Of a DNA stretch of 27,547 nucleotides, positions 1-6,915 are shown piece after piece. The DNA comes from a virus. The notes under the pieces are model-generated. The model made no database searches. It worked only from the letters and a program-made list of their open reading frames with translations, and was not told the origin of the DNA. Numbering within the stretch: the stretch's first letter is position 1; each line of letters begins with the position of its first letter. The stretch spans positions 1 to 27,547 of the IMG/VR virus record IMGVR_UViG_3300034061_003118; one strand, given 5' to 3'. Position numbers and translations under genes: made by a program.

Positions 1-666
1 GCTGATTGAGTTAAAGTGTTCTCTAAATGCTCTTGAATCTTTAGCTAGAAAACCATATTCAATAAATTCTCTAATAGTTTTAGGATTATAATCACCATTC
101 ACAGACAAAATAGTATGACGTAATCTTGTTGTTACTTCAGAGTTACTTTTAGGATCAATTTTCTTTAAACCTTGGTTTTCTTTTTCAATCGCTTGCTCAT
201 CACCATGAGTTAATAATTTAAAAGTAATTACATTACCTGTATTAGGAAGTTTATAAGAAAATTCATTTTTACCTTTTTCAGCTAATGATTTTTCATCAAT
301 TAATTTTTCATTTAATAAAGTTAAATCAACAGTAATAATTTCTTCGTTGTCGCTATATTCTGGATAATAACTAAATGAATAATCTTTACCGTAACCTAAA
401 ATACGAGCAGCTAACATAATAGCATCTTTATCACCAATTAAAAGATCACTATAATCAAATTTAGTGATAAGCATTGATTGTAATAGTTTATCAATTACAA
501 TACCTTGTTTAATGTAGTTTTGATTAGTTAAAATGTCTTCTTCTCTAGCAGTCATGTATTTCATTTCAACTTTTCCAGATGCTAAAGGATGACCTTCGGG
601 ATACAGTAAGCCTTTTGAAGGCAATTCCACTATTTCTGTAGGGAATTTAAACTTATTTTCTTCCAT
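1..666 (-). CDS. T4-type baseplate hub-like protein (partial, runs off left edge)
   Basis: An open frame starts with ATG at 664-666 and stays open to the window edge, giving 222 visible residues with no stop. The N-terminus carries the block ELPSKGLLYPEGHPLASG followed by EMKYMTAREEDILTNQNYI, and later LLIGDKDAIMLAARILGYG and TFKLLTHGDEQ. I recognise this pattern from baseplate hub or hub-assembly proteins of T4-like phages (gp26/gp51 type), where it helps build the central baseplate. The exact T4 counterpart is uncertain. The gene lies downstream of the sheath and tube genes, which fits a tail assembly role, but a terminator at 709-738 separates them, so it probably has its own promoter. No Shine-Dalgarno sequence lies close to the start; an AGGA sits about 25 bases upstream. 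The coding strand in front of ATG reads AATATTT, so a copy of the boundary motif overlaps the start codon. Confidence 0.6.
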   Translation of the reverse strand, partial: MEENKFKFPTEIVELPSKGLLYPEGHPLASGKVEMKYMTAREEDILTNQNYIKQGIVIDKLLQSMLITKFDYSDLLIGDKDAIMLAARILGYGKDYSFSYYPEYSDNEEIITVDLTLLNEKLIDEKSLAEKGKNEFSYKLPNTGNVITFKLLTHGDEQAIEKENQGLKKIDPKSNSEVTTRLRHTILSVNGDYNPKTIREFIEYGFLAKDSRAFREHFNSIS

Positions 667-694
667 AAATATTTTTTATAACTTTGTTGTCCTA

Positions 695-702
695 TATAAA
701 TA
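695..702 (-). promoter_or_regulatory. boundary motif TATTTATA upstream of the baseplate-hub-like gene
   Basis: An exact copy lies 28 bases upstream of the start at 666 and just past the terminator hairpin. It is the best candidate for the promoter of a new transcript. A second, degenerate copy overlaps the start codon. Confidence 0.45.
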
Positions 703-708
703 TATAAG

Positions 709-738
709 AAAAAAAGAAGCTCGCAAAAAATGCGAGCT
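709..738 (-). terminator. rho-independent terminator after the tail tube gene
   Basis: On the minus strand an 8-bp perfect stem (AGCTCGCA at 738-731 in coding sense, pairing with 725-718) closes a 5-base loop. It is followed by TC and a run of seven T (715-709). It begins 22 bases past the stop of the tail tube gene. The plus-strand side is also followed by T-rich sequence, so it could work in both directions. Confidence 0.85.
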
Positions 739-759
739 CTTTTATGATTTTTTTATTAA

Positions 760-1248
760 TTAGAAGTTCAACACACAGTAATCAGGCTGAACAGTCATAG
801 TAAGGTTTACAGCAGTATTTTCAGTATCCCAGTTATAATCACCAAAGTTAGCTTCAGTAATCAAAGCACCTTTAATAACCCACTCAGATACAATATCACC
901 TACAGGACCTAATACATCGAAAGTTAAATCTTTCTTATAGAAATCACTATAACCATCACGTCCAGTTACTGACTCATGGTGTAAACGTACCCATTCCATT
1001 ACCGCTTGAGCACCTGATGGAGTAATAGGGTCAAACAATGTGAACTGGATGGTACCCCAAGTGGTTTTTCCTTTAACAAATCTTTGGATATTGATATGGT
1101 TCAAAGGAACAGTACCTTGGCTTACTGTTATAGCACCTACACCTTTAATTTCATAAGCAGGAATGCCATCAATGTACATGATAAAGCGGTTAGCCTGTTT
1201 TGGTTCAAAGGCGGTGAAAAATATTTCGTTTGGATTTAATACTGCCAT
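760..1248 (-). CDS. tail tube protein (T4 gp19-like)
   Basis: This 162-aa protein matches T4 gp19 (163 aa) in length. It has the usual tube-protein layout: an N-terminal segment with NRFIMYIDGIPAYEIKGV, a central segment with a W-G-T-I-Q-F strand and GAQAVMEWVRLHHE, and a C-terminal half ending in TMTVQPDYCVLNF. Family members stack as hexameric rings to form the inner tube of the contractile tail, through which DNA passes. The gene follows directly downstream of the tail sheath gene, the standard 18-19 order. The start at 1246-1248 gives the expected N-terminus. No Shine-Dalgarno sequence is seen. A TATTTATA motif lies 19 bases upstream, and a strong terminator follows the gene, as expected for one of the most highly made virion proteins. 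Confidence 0.93.
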   Translation of the reverse strand: MAVLNPNEIFFTAFEPKQANRFIMYIDGIPAYEIKGVGAITVSQGTVPLNHINIQRFVKGKTTWGTIQFTLFDPITPSGAQAVMEWVRLHHESVTGRDGYSDFYKKDLTFDVLGPVGDIVSEWVIKGALITEANFGDYNWDTENTAVNLTMTVQPDYCVLNF

Positions 1249-1267
1249 TTTATTTATTTTGTTTTGT

Positions 1268-1275
1268 TATAAATA
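1268..1275 (-). promoter_or_regulatory. boundary motif TATTTATA before the tail tube gene
   Basis: An exact copy sits in the 42-base gap between sheath and tube, 15 bases after the sheath stop and 19 bases before the tube start. Confidence 0.45.
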
Positions 1276-1290
1276 TTCAATTTTTAAAAA

Positions 1291-2988
1291 TTATGCTGGG
1301 AAAGTAACTCCTGTAGGTAAGATGTTAAAGTTCAAATAAATGAATTCAGCAGTCTTAGTAGGTTGAATGTAAATAGCACCAATTAATTGATTTCTATCAA
1401 TTACATCAGCGGTATTGTTTGTATCATCCATTACTACTTTAAAAGCATATAAACCTTGACGTTGTTGTACTGATTCTAAGTATGGGTTTACTTGAGATAA
1501 GAAACTATTACGAGTAGCAATAGTATTTTGTTCAAATACCAAGTTATTAGCTACTTGAGAAATATAAGATTTTAAAGAAATTAATAATCTTCTTACATTT
1601 ACACGATCCAAAGCACTAGCTTTAGTTTGTAATGTTTTCTGTCCATAAACTACAACACCTGTTCCTGGGAAAGTAGCGATTGGGTTAACTTTAGCCGTAT
1701 ATAAAGTATCTCTATTAGTTTGAGATAGTTTTTGTTCTGCTCTAATTACATTACCTAATCCTCCTCTGTTAATACCTGCTGGTGCAAACCAAGGTTCAGA
1801 TACAGAATCATTATAGGCATACACACTACCAATCATAGTTGAAGCAGGTACCCAAACGTTTGCTCCAGTATCAGGATCAATTGTTTGTAACCAAGGCCAG
1901 TATGAAGCAGCATAAGAAGTGTTACGAGAAGCAGCTTGAGTAACTACAGTAGATACAGTAGAACCATAAGGTGCTAAATCTAATACAAAAATATTATCTC
2001 CTCTATTTTGGGTGTTTGAAATGATAGAAGTTACTTGTGAAGTTTGTAATGAATTAAATAATCCAGGAGTTAACAATACATTAAATCTGTAATCATCTTG
2101 GTTAGATAATAAACTAATCATATTGTTATAACTAGCACTAGGAATACCTTGAGCTCTGTTACCATCTGTGATTTGATCATAGTATTGACCGTTTGCAGAA
2201 ATAGATCCTACAGCAAAACCAAATGAACCACTATTGTTTGAAGGAATATAAGGAGTAAAGGCAGTTTTAGCAGTACCATTATTATCAAAATAATTAGGGG
2301 TAGGATAAAGTACTGATTTAACTCTAATATACTTAGAAGCATTTGGATAAGATCCAGATACAGTAATTTGATTAGTAGTACTGTTGTAATTTAAATCATA
2401 ATCACCAATTACTTTAGAAATGTAATTAGGAGCAAAAGGATCTAATGATAAGTTAGTCCAAGTTTCAAGGATAATAGGATCATTTGTATTGTCATTACCT
2501 TGTCTAATTAATAATGAGAAAGTACCTGAAGAGGTATCTGCATTTTGTATTTCCCATCTAATATTATCTGATGAACCTGAAGCTAATGAACCTGAAATGT
2601 CTAATGAGCTTGAGCTGTTCATTATAATACCCTCAGAAAGAGTTTCTAATATGAACGATCCAGATGTGTTACTTCCACTAATTGAAGTAGTAGCTGAAGT
2701 AAAAGATCCTGAAGTGACTCTTGATACTAATAAGGTTTCACCACCATTGTTAAAGTAGTTGTAAGCAGCTATTGATGTGAAATAAGTGTAAACATTACTT
2801 GCGCTTGTAAAAGTAGCACCAAAAATATTTTGATACTGACTATATGAAGTAACGATTGTTGGAACCTCAACAGGACCTTTTACTGTAGGACCGATAATAG
2901 CGGCTCCAACAGTTACAGGTTGTTGGGTGATAAATGACTGGTCATTTTCTAAAGCAAGTACGCCAGGTGATATTAAAGTTGATGCCAT
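1291..2988 (-). CDS. contractile tail sheath protein (T4 gp18-like)
   Basis: This 565-aa protein begins MASTLISPGVLALENDQSF and continues with GAAIIGPTVKGPVEVPTIVTS, the typical N-terminus of phage tail sheath proteins. The C-terminal third is diagnostic: PGTGVVVYGQKTL, LDRVNVRRLLISLKSYIS, an N-x-F-L-SQVNPYLESV segment and a final IYIQPTKTAEFIYLNFNIL strand. It is shorter than T4 gp18 (659 aa). The middle (about residues 95-260) is rich in S, G, T and N, and is the variable surface insertion in this family. Sheath subunits form helical rings around the tube and contract to drive it through the host envelope. The tube gene follows 42 bases later. A 99-base gap before it holds two copies of the boundary motif and no gene. 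Confidence 0.96.
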   Translation of the reverse strand: MASTLISPGVLALENDQSFITQQPVTVGAAIIGPTVKGPVEVPTIVTSYSQYQNIFGATFTSASNVYTYFTSIAAYNYFNNGGETLLVSRVTSGSFTSATTSISGSNTSGSFILETLSEGIIMNSSSSLDISGSLASGSSDNIRWEIQNADTSSGTFSLLIRQGNDNTNDPIILETWTNLSLDPFAPNYISKVIGDYDLNYNSTTNQITVSGSYPNASKYIRVKSVLYPTPNYFDNNGTAKTAFTPYIPSNNSGSFGFAVGSISANGQYYDQITDGNRAQGIPSASYNNMISLLSNQDDYRFNVLLTPGLFNSLQTSQVTSIISNTQNRGDNIFVLDLAPYGSTVSTVVTQAASRNTSYAASYWPWLQTIDPDTGANVWVPASTMIGSVYAYNDSVSEPWFAPAGINRGGLGNVIRAEQKLSQTNRDTLYTAKVNPIATFPGTGVVVYGQKTLQTKASALDRVNVRRLLISLKSYISQVANNLVFEQNTIATRNSFLSQVNPYLESVQQRQGLYAFKVVMDDTNNTADVIDRNQLIGAIYIQPTKTAEFIYLNFNILPTGVTFPA

Positions 2989-3010
2989 TTTCTTTTAGTT
3001 TTTATTCTGT

Positions 3011-3018
3011 TATAAATA
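3011..3018 (-). promoter_or_regulatory. boundary motif TATTTATA before the sheath gene (proximal copy)
   Basis: An exact copy lies 22 bases upstream of the sheath start, in the 99-base AT-rich gap 2989-3087. I see no hairpin followed by a T-run in this gap. Confidence 0.45.
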
Positions 3019-3076
3019 TATTAAAAAATCTTAAAAATCAGATCAATTTATAACTATTTAAATAAAAACCTTTAAG

Positions 3077-3084
3077 TATAAATA
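3077..3084 (-). promoter_or_regulatory. boundary motif TATTTATA before the sheath gene (distal copy)
   Basis: A second exact copy in the same gap lies 3 bases after the stop of the 170-aa gene. Apart from the left gene, this is the only boundary with two copies, and it precedes the sheath gene, whose product is needed in high amounts. Confidence 0.4.
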
Positions 3085-3087
3085 TTA

Positions 3088-3600
3088 TTAAGCTATATAA
3101 GCTACAATAAAATTTACTTGGTCATTGGTAGAAGCACCAATATCTCTAATTCTAAATGTATCAAAAGAAGGTCCTATAGCTTCAACCATTATAGCATTAT
3201 TAGAAGGGGATGTAGAACCAGAAGCTTTAGTTGCTGTAACCCAATATTGAGTTTGGAAGGTTTTTCCTGTTAAAGCAGCAGGATTTAATATTGGAGAAAT
3301 GCCAGATGCTAAAGTAGTAGAACCAGCTAATATACCTAAATTTCCTGGTCCAATCCATGTGCCTCCAGGATTAGGTAAATAGTTTTGGTTATTAGAAACT
3401 ATATAAGTGGCTGTATTAGCATTACCGTTTAAACTTCCTGTTATACTTCCTGTTACTGATACACTTCCTGTTACTTTAAGTGAACCGGACAAAGTAATAT
3501 CATATTGAACTGCTCCAGTAAAAGCATCTACAGATTGAGTAACATGACCTACTTGAATAGTAGCGCCTGTTGTTATACCAGTTTTAGATAATACAGCCAT
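3088..3600 (-). CDS. small fibre-like virion protein
   Basis: This 170-aa protein has an N-terminus MAVLSKTGITTGATIQVGHV, probably an attachment segment; a related IQVGH segment occurs inside the 385-aa fibre at 5413-6570. A short S-G-S/T-G-S repeat stalk (about residues 36-60: LSGSLKVTGSVSVTGSITGSL) follows, then a globular C-terminal part of about 100 residues ending NDQVNFIVAYIA. The layout of anchor, short beta stalk and tip domain is that of a short tail or collar fibre. No enzyme motif is visible. Its position just before the sheath gene and after other fibre genes supports a virion role. It could instead be a head or collar decoration protein. There is no Shine-Dalgarno sequence. Confidence 0.6.
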   Translation of the reverse strand: MAVLSKTGITTGATIQVGHVTQSVDAFTGAVQYDITLSGSLKVTGSVSVTGSITGSLNGNANTATYIVSNNQNYLPNPGGTWIGPGNLGILAGSTTLASGISPILNPAALTGKTFQTQYWVTATKASGSTSPSNNAIMVEAIGPSFDTFRIRDIGASTNDQVNFIVAYIA

Positions 3601-3604
3601 TTAT

Positions 3605-3612
3605 AATAAATA
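3605..3612 (-). promoter_or_regulatory. boundary motif variant TATTTATT
   Basis: A one-mismatch copy in the 21-base gap, 4 bases before the start at 3600 and 9 bases after the preceding stop. Confidence 0.35.
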
Positions 3613-3621
3613 TCCTAAAAA

Positions 3622-3882
3622 TTAATTTAATTTAGGAAAAGGTATAAATAATCCTTTCTCGATATCTACTTGACCTTCACCATACTTAGATTGGATTTCT
3701 TGAGCAAAAGAATTTTGTTCTTCGCTCATGTCAATCATTTGTTGTTTAATTTGATCTTTAGAAATTTCAAGGTTTAATTTTTGAATTTCAATTTGACCTA
3801 AAATGTTAATCATTTCTTGGTTTTTTGTTTGGTAACTTTTGAATTTTTCTAATTCTTCGATTGTTAATGAAACTGGTTGCAT
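3622..3882 (-). CDS. small coiled-coil protein of unknown function
   Basis: This 86-aa protein is charged and almost wholly helical up to residue 65. It has a heptad-like pattern of I, L and M in the region EEFKS-to-SEEQNSF, including LGQIEIQKLNLEISKDQIKQ, and ends in a short non-helical tail with GLFIPFPKLN. I do not recognise a named family. Similar small helical proteins are often found among fibre genes of phages of this kind. An assembly chaperone (analogous in position, not sequence, to T4 gp57A or gp38) or a minor structural coil are the main options. A TATAAATA sequence also occurs inside the 3' end of this gene (3643-3650). The gene starts 14 bases after the stop of the 108-aa gene without a boundary motif, so the two are probably co-transcribed. 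Confidence 0.6.
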   Translation of the reverse strand: MQPVSLTIEELEKFKSYQTKNQEMINILGQIEIQKLNLEISKDQIKQQMIDMSEEQNSFAQEIQSKYGEGQVDIEKGLFIPFPKLN

Positions 3883-3896
3883 ATTATATTTTTATT

Positions 3897-4223
3897 TTAG
3901 TTTGTTGGTATTTCTATGATTTCAAATGTAGATCCAGGAGATATTGTTTCTAATGATCCTGTAATTTGTTCTGTAACATATAATAAATATTTATTTACTA
4001 CATTATTTGCATTATTATCTAATGATGCTGAAGTATTATTTACATAAAAAGGAAAACAAGCTATATAACTTGAACCGGCATTATATGCTTCTTGAGAATT
4101 ATACATAAAACAATCTACCGGTGTTTCTTGTCCTGAAATAGGTAAATGGGTTACAACACGAAAATATGGATTAGAATATAGTCCATAATTGTATGTAAAA
4201 TTTGATGTTGTTTGTATAGCCAT
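3897..4223 (-). CDS. small virion-associated protein, unknown function
   Basis: This 108-aa protein is rich in N, S, Y and T, with predicted beta character: NFTYNYGLYSNPYFRVVTHL, a YNSQEAYNAGSSYIACFPFY segment, and a C-terminal strand FEIIEIPTN. It has no signal peptide, membrane segment or enzymatic motif. I do not recognise the family. The aromatic-rich beta composition and the surrounding fibre genes point to a small structural or fibre-tip protein. It begins 23 bases after the stop of the 201-aa fibre at 4247-4852, with an exact boundary motif in the gap, and it heads a likely two-gene unit with the coiled-coil gene downstream. Confidence 0.55.
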   Translation of the reverse strand: MAIQTTSNFTYNYGLYSNPYFRVVTHLPISGQETPVDCFMYNSQEAYNAGSSYIACFPFYVNNTSASLDNNANNVVNKYLLYVTEQITGSLETISPGSTFEIIEIPTN

Positions 4224-4227
4224 ATGT

Positions 4228-4235
4228 TATAAATA
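4228..4235 (-). promoter_or_regulatory. boundary motif TATTTATA before the 108-aa gene
   Basis: An exact copy 4 bases upstream of the start at 4223 and 11 bases after the preceding stop. Confidence 0.45.
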
Positions 4236-4246
4236 TAGTAATATTA

Positions 4247-4852
4247 TTAGAAAACGTTGATTAAAATACCATTTTGAAAATCCATATTTTGTTGTCCTGG
4301 AGGATTACCGATAATAGTAACAATTCCTGTATATCCTGTAACTGGAGTAACAGGTGCAGTTGTTATTATATTACCACTAGAATCTACTTCTAAATTTGCT
4401 ACTGATGTTCCGGGAAATGCTCCTGTGCTAGTATATGCAGGTAATGACATTTGTAGGGTTTGCATACTCCAGTTAGCAACTTCACCAGTACTACCAGCAT
4501 TCGTACCTTTGAGTATTCTAATTCTGTCTTGATAGAGATCAATAAACGAAGCTGAAGTGTAAGTTCCTCCTGGAGCATTAAATCCTATCTGTCCTCCTTC
4601 ATTTGAAGTATCACGTGCTCCTAATGTTAAAGTATTTTCACTTGGTCCTAAACTAGATGTTCCTATAGCAGCACTACTTGTAATTAATACTCTTTGATTT
4701 AAAGTATTAACAAAAGATGATGTACTAGCAAAAGAAGCTGATGTAAAAGTTCCTGAAAAGGATCCAGTAAATGATCCTGTATAAGATGATGCGGTTACAT
4801 TAGTTAGGATAGCCGCCGATCCTGATGTGATTATTTTTTTCCAGCTTGGCAT
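4247..4852 (-). CDS. short tail/collar fibre with WKK N-terminal anchor
   Basis: This 201-aa protein starts MPSWKKIITSGSAAIL, closely matching the start of the 385-aa fibre at 5413-6570 (MASWKKVIVSGSDAIL). This suggests a shared virion-attachment segment. A T-G-S-F type beta stalk follows (about residues 22-50: SSYTGSFTGSFSGTF). The middle part contains EGGQIGFNAPGG and SFIDLYQDRIRILKG, and the C-terminus ends NPPGQQNMDFQNGILINVF, probably a tip or trimerisation segment. No enzyme motif is present. The protein is best read as a short homotrimeric fibre. A 74-base leader with small GC-richer hairpins precedes it (4853-4926). Confidence 0.68.
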   Translation of the reverse strand: MPSWKKIITSGSAAILTNVTASSYTGSFTGSFSGTFTSASFASTSSFVNTLNQRVLITSSAAIGTSSLGPSENTLTLGARDTSNEGGQIGFNAPGGTYTSASFIDLYQDRIRILKGTNAGSTGEVANWSMQTLQMSLPAYTSTGAFPGTSVANLEVDSSGNIITTAPVTPVTGYTGIVTIIGNPPGQQNMDFQNGILINVF

Positions 4853-4874
4853 TATGTTTAATTATGGTTGGTTA

Positions 4875-4905
4875 CTAGGTTTGCCTAGCCCACTTCCCTT
4901 TAGGG
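4875..4905 (-). other. two small hairpins in the leader of the 201-aa fibre gene
   Basis: In the 74-base gap 4853-4926, CTAGG (4875-4879) can pair with CCTAG (4884-4888) around a 4-base loop, and CCC (4896-4898) with GGG (4903-4905). The segment is clearly richer in G and C than its surroundings. No T-run follows on the minus strand, so it does not look like an intrinsic terminator. It could be a leader that controls translation of the fibre gene, or a remnant of an insertion. Confidence 0.4.
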
Positions 4906-4918
4906 CCTATAATATAAT

Positions 4919-4926
4919 AATAAATA
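4919..4926 (-). promoter_or_regulatory. boundary motif variant TATTTATT after the 86-aa gene
   Basis: A one-mismatch copy directly abuts the stop codon of the gene at 4927-5187 and lies 66 bases before the next start, the longest such distance in the window. Confidence 0.35.
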
Positions 4927-5187
4927 TTAAGAAGAAACGGATGAGCGTGATGTTTTTTTAGCTTCTTTAGCTAATAAAGTTTGTAACTGTTTTTGTTTTT
5001 CTTCTTCAGCTTGGATGCGTTCTTGTTCTTGCATTTGAATATTCATTTGAATTTGAAACAAAGCATCTTCTAATTTAGTTTGTATACCAGCAACTAATTT
5101 AGCATTAATTCCTTGTATTTGTATGGCGTCTAAAGCACCTCTTGTTAAAGAAATCTCATCTAAAGATAACTCAATTGGATAGTTCAT
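4927..5187 (-). CDS. small helical protein with charged C-terminal coil
   Basis: This 86-aa protein has an N-terminal block LSLDEISLTRGALDAIQIQG, a central amphipathic helix and a strongly charged, Q/E/K-rich coil (about residues 48-76), ending in a Ser/Arg-rich tail. I do not recognise a named family. The start lies 4 bases after the stop of the 69-aa gene, itself 11 bases after the 385-aa fibre reads through its own promoter module in the order fibre-upstream genes shown here, with no boundary motif between the three. Tight spacing suggests translational coupling and a joint role, such as fibre assembly chaperone or connector. It has the same length as the coiled-coil protein at 3622-3882, but I see no clear sequence match. 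Confidence 0.55.
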   Translation of the reverse strand: MNYPIELSLDEISLTRGALDAIQIQGINAKLVAGIQTKLEDALFQIQMNIQMQEQERIQAEEEKQKQLQTLLAKEAKKTSRSSVSS

Positions 5188-5191
5188 ATTG

Positions 5192-5401
5192 TTAATATAT
5201 GTACTGATTTTGTAGTTTCAAAACTAAATTGTAGAGAGTTTCAATATGTTCTCCTTTAAAAGTAGTTTGTTTAATTAAACTTAATAAAAGTTCAATTTCC
5301 TCTTTTGATAATTGATTTGATAAGATTGCATCAGGAGAAACAGATGATGGTAAATTATTTTCCCTATTTTCAATCACAACATTTTTACTAAAAAAACCCA
5401 T
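5192..5401 (-). CDS. small helical protein, unknown function
   Basis: This 69-aa protein has a disordered N-terminal third (MGFFSKNVVIENRENNLPSS) and a helical C-terminal part with KEEIELLLSLIKQTTFKGEH and TLYNLVLKLQNQYIY, a Leu-rich amphipathic pattern. I do not recognise the family. The gene sits 11 bases after the 385-aa fibre's stop and 4 bases before the 86-aa helical gene, so the three are probably made together. A role in folding or attaching the neighbouring fibre is plausible but rests on position only. It has no Shine-Dalgarno sequence. Confidence 0.55.
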   Translation of the reverse strand: MGFFSKNVVIENRENNLPSSVSPDAILSNQLSKEEIELLLSLIKQTTFKGEHIETLYNLVLKLQNQYIY

Positions 5402-5412
5402 ATATTATAATA

Positions 5413-6570
5413 TTAAGAATAAATCCAAATTGATTCGTCAGAAGAATTAACATACATGTTACCAAATCCATTTGTATTACCCCAAGTAGGTGTTCCTGCT
5501 GGTGCAGCGGCTGAAGAAGATACTGTAACTACATATGAATCAGGAGTAACTGCTGTTGCAGAACCTGATACATTATATGCTACTGCCCATCTACCAAAAT
5601 TACCTGTTGAAGTTGCTTCTAAATACAAAGCATTTCCCACGTTTGATGAAGCTGAAGCAATTAAAAGACCACTATCTACAATAGATGTAGATCCTGAAGC
5701 TAATGTTAGGAATTGATCTTTTAAGTAAGTATTTGTAGTATTAATAAATGTTGTAGTACCATTAACTGTTAAGTTTCCTCCAACAGTCATATCGTTTGTA
5801 ATATTAGCACTACCTAAAGTAGCAGAAGTAAAGAATCCTAAAGCACCTTGTATAGCACCAGGAGTATTAGGAGCACCAGCTGGTGAACCTGCTGTAATAT
5901 AACCTGATGGTATTATTATGCTAGTAGCTGCTGATATATTAGTACCATGTAATAAACCAGAAGCCGTAATATTAGAACCAGATAAGTTTGTTGAGTAAAC
6001 GTTTGTTAATCCTATTAAAGAAGCAGCTGTTTGTCCTAAAGTTACAATAGTAGTTCCTATAGTAGAAGAACTAACATTTAAATGTCCTACTTGAATACTA
6101 CCACTTCTAATAACACCTGTTACCGAAACACCGGATGTTACTGTAAAATCTATATTAGCACTATCTACAAATCTTCCATCTTCAAGTACTGCTTTTCTTG
6201 AACCAGTTACAAAATGAGATGAACCTGTATCTATACGTAAAGCATTACTTCCGCTTTTTGTTAAACCACCGTCTGTACTACCTGTAATTTGTGTTAATAC
6301 ATCTGATAAAGTAATTTTTTGTAATGCTGCTGAACCTGAAACTACAAAGGGTTCATTTGTAATAACAGTTACTGTACCAGGAATGTTTAGGCCTGTAGCT
6401 GTTATACCTGTAATACCAGTACCATCACCAAAGAACGAACCTGTAAATGAACCTGTTATTTTGGTTGAAGTTAAGGGAGTTGTTGTTGTAATTACTTGAT
6501 TAGTACCTACATTTAATTGATTTAGTATTGCGTCACTACCTGAGACTATTACTTTTTTCCAGCTTGCCAT
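5413..6570 (-). CDS. tail/collar fibre protein with WKK N-terminal anchor
   Basis: This 385-aa protein shares its N-terminus with the 201-aa fibre at 4247-4852 (MASWKKVIVSGSDAIL). A T-G-S-F-F-G-D-G-T-G-I-T-G segment (about residues 39-56) is a common fibre stalk motif. Further on are IRSGSIQVGHLNVSS, related to the N-terminus of the 170-aa protein at 3088-3600, and the fibre motif NDMTVGGNLTVNGTTTF (about residues 259-275). The C-terminal domain contains KDQFLTLASGSTSIVDSGLLI and GRWAVAYNVSG and ends NMYVNSSDESIWIYS, probably the receptor-facing tip. It has no enzyme motif. It is read as a homotrimeric beta-structured fibre. Two small helical genes follow closely and may serve it. Confidence 0.72.
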   Translation of the reverse strand: MASWKKVIVSGSDAILNQLNVGTNQVITTTTPLTSTKITGSFTGSFFGDGTGITGITATGLNIPGTVTVITNEPFVVSGSAALQKITLSDVLTQITGSTDGGLTKSGSNALRIDTGSSHFVTGSRKAVLEDGRFVDSANIDFTVTSGVSVTGVIRSGSIQVGHLNVSSSTIGTTIVTLGQTAASLIGLTNVYSTNLSGSNITASGLLHGTNISAATSIIIPSGYITAGSPAGAPNTPGAIQGALGFFTSATLGSANITNDMTVGGNLTVNGTTTFINTTNTYLKDQFLTLASGSTSIVDSGLLIASASSNVGNALYLEATSTGNFGRWAVAYNVSGSATAVTPDSYVVTVSSSAAAPAGTPTWGNTNGFGNMYVNSSDESIWIYS

Positions 6571-6582
6571 TGTTTATATAGT

Positions 6583-6590
6583 TATAAATA
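6583..6590 (-). promoter_or_regulatory. boundary motif TATTTATA before the 385-aa fibre
   Basis: An exact copy lies 1 base after the stop of the 107-aa gene and 12 bases before the start at 6570. Confidence 0.45.
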
Positions 6591-6591
6591 T

Positions 6592-6915
6592 TTATGTTCC
6601 AAAGAAAAATTCACCTGAACTGGAATAAAATATACCTCCAGTAATAGCGGATGGTGTTGTAGATCTTGCTTCTAATTGTATAGTGCCTTCTGTATTTATT
6701 TTAAATAATTCTCTTGAACCTGATTGAATTAAGAAGAAATTAGGAGTTAAATTAACAGAGGCAGTAATAGATCCTGTTGATATAATATTTGAAGCTCCAA
6801 TTCCAGCAAATGAACCTGAAAATGAACCTGTAAAAGAGGTCGCAATTAATGACCCTGATATTAGTGTAGAGCCAGAAACAATTAGTCCGTTTTTTACTTT
6901 AAATTCACCTGCCAT
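6592..6915 (-). CDS. short fibre-like protein
   Basis: This 107-aa protein starts MAGEFKVKNGLIVSGSTLIS, followed by a T-G-S-F-S-G-S-F-A-G stalk (about residues 28-38). The segment TGSITASVNLTPNFF, then GSRELFKINTEGTIQLEA, resembles part of the 1264-aa fibre (SASVNINTNSF, GSNTLFKVDNDGDLYS). The C-terminus GGIFYSSSGEFFFGT is a short beta tip. It looks like a minimal fibre made from a piece of a longer one. It is the only gene here with a plausible Shine-Dalgarno-like AAGGGG, 8 bases before ATG (6924-6929 region). Confidence 0.62.
   Translation of the reverse strand: MAGEFKVKNGLIVSGSTLISGSLIATSFTGSFSGSFAGIGASNIISTGSITASVNLTPNFFLIQSGSRELFKINTEGTIQLEARSTTPSAITGGIFYSSSGEFFFGT

Noticed and set aside
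2489-2758. Plus-strand open frame of 89 codons and similar ones (for example 5456-5716, 9190-9411, 18024-18293, 19524-19721, 25374-25598, 25595-25783, 26175-26516, 26808-27002)
   Set aside because: All lie antisense to well-supported minus-strand genes; their low-complexity composition mirrors the Ser/Gly/Thr codons of those genes.
3643-3650. TATAAATA inside the 86-aa gene, and another at 16783-16790 inside the 82-aa gene
   Set aside because: They are within coding sequence and not at a gene boundary; in DNA this AT-rich a few chance copies are expected.
4875-4905. Intrinsic terminator before the 201-aa fibre
   Set aside because: The stems are short and not followed by a T-run on the minus strand.
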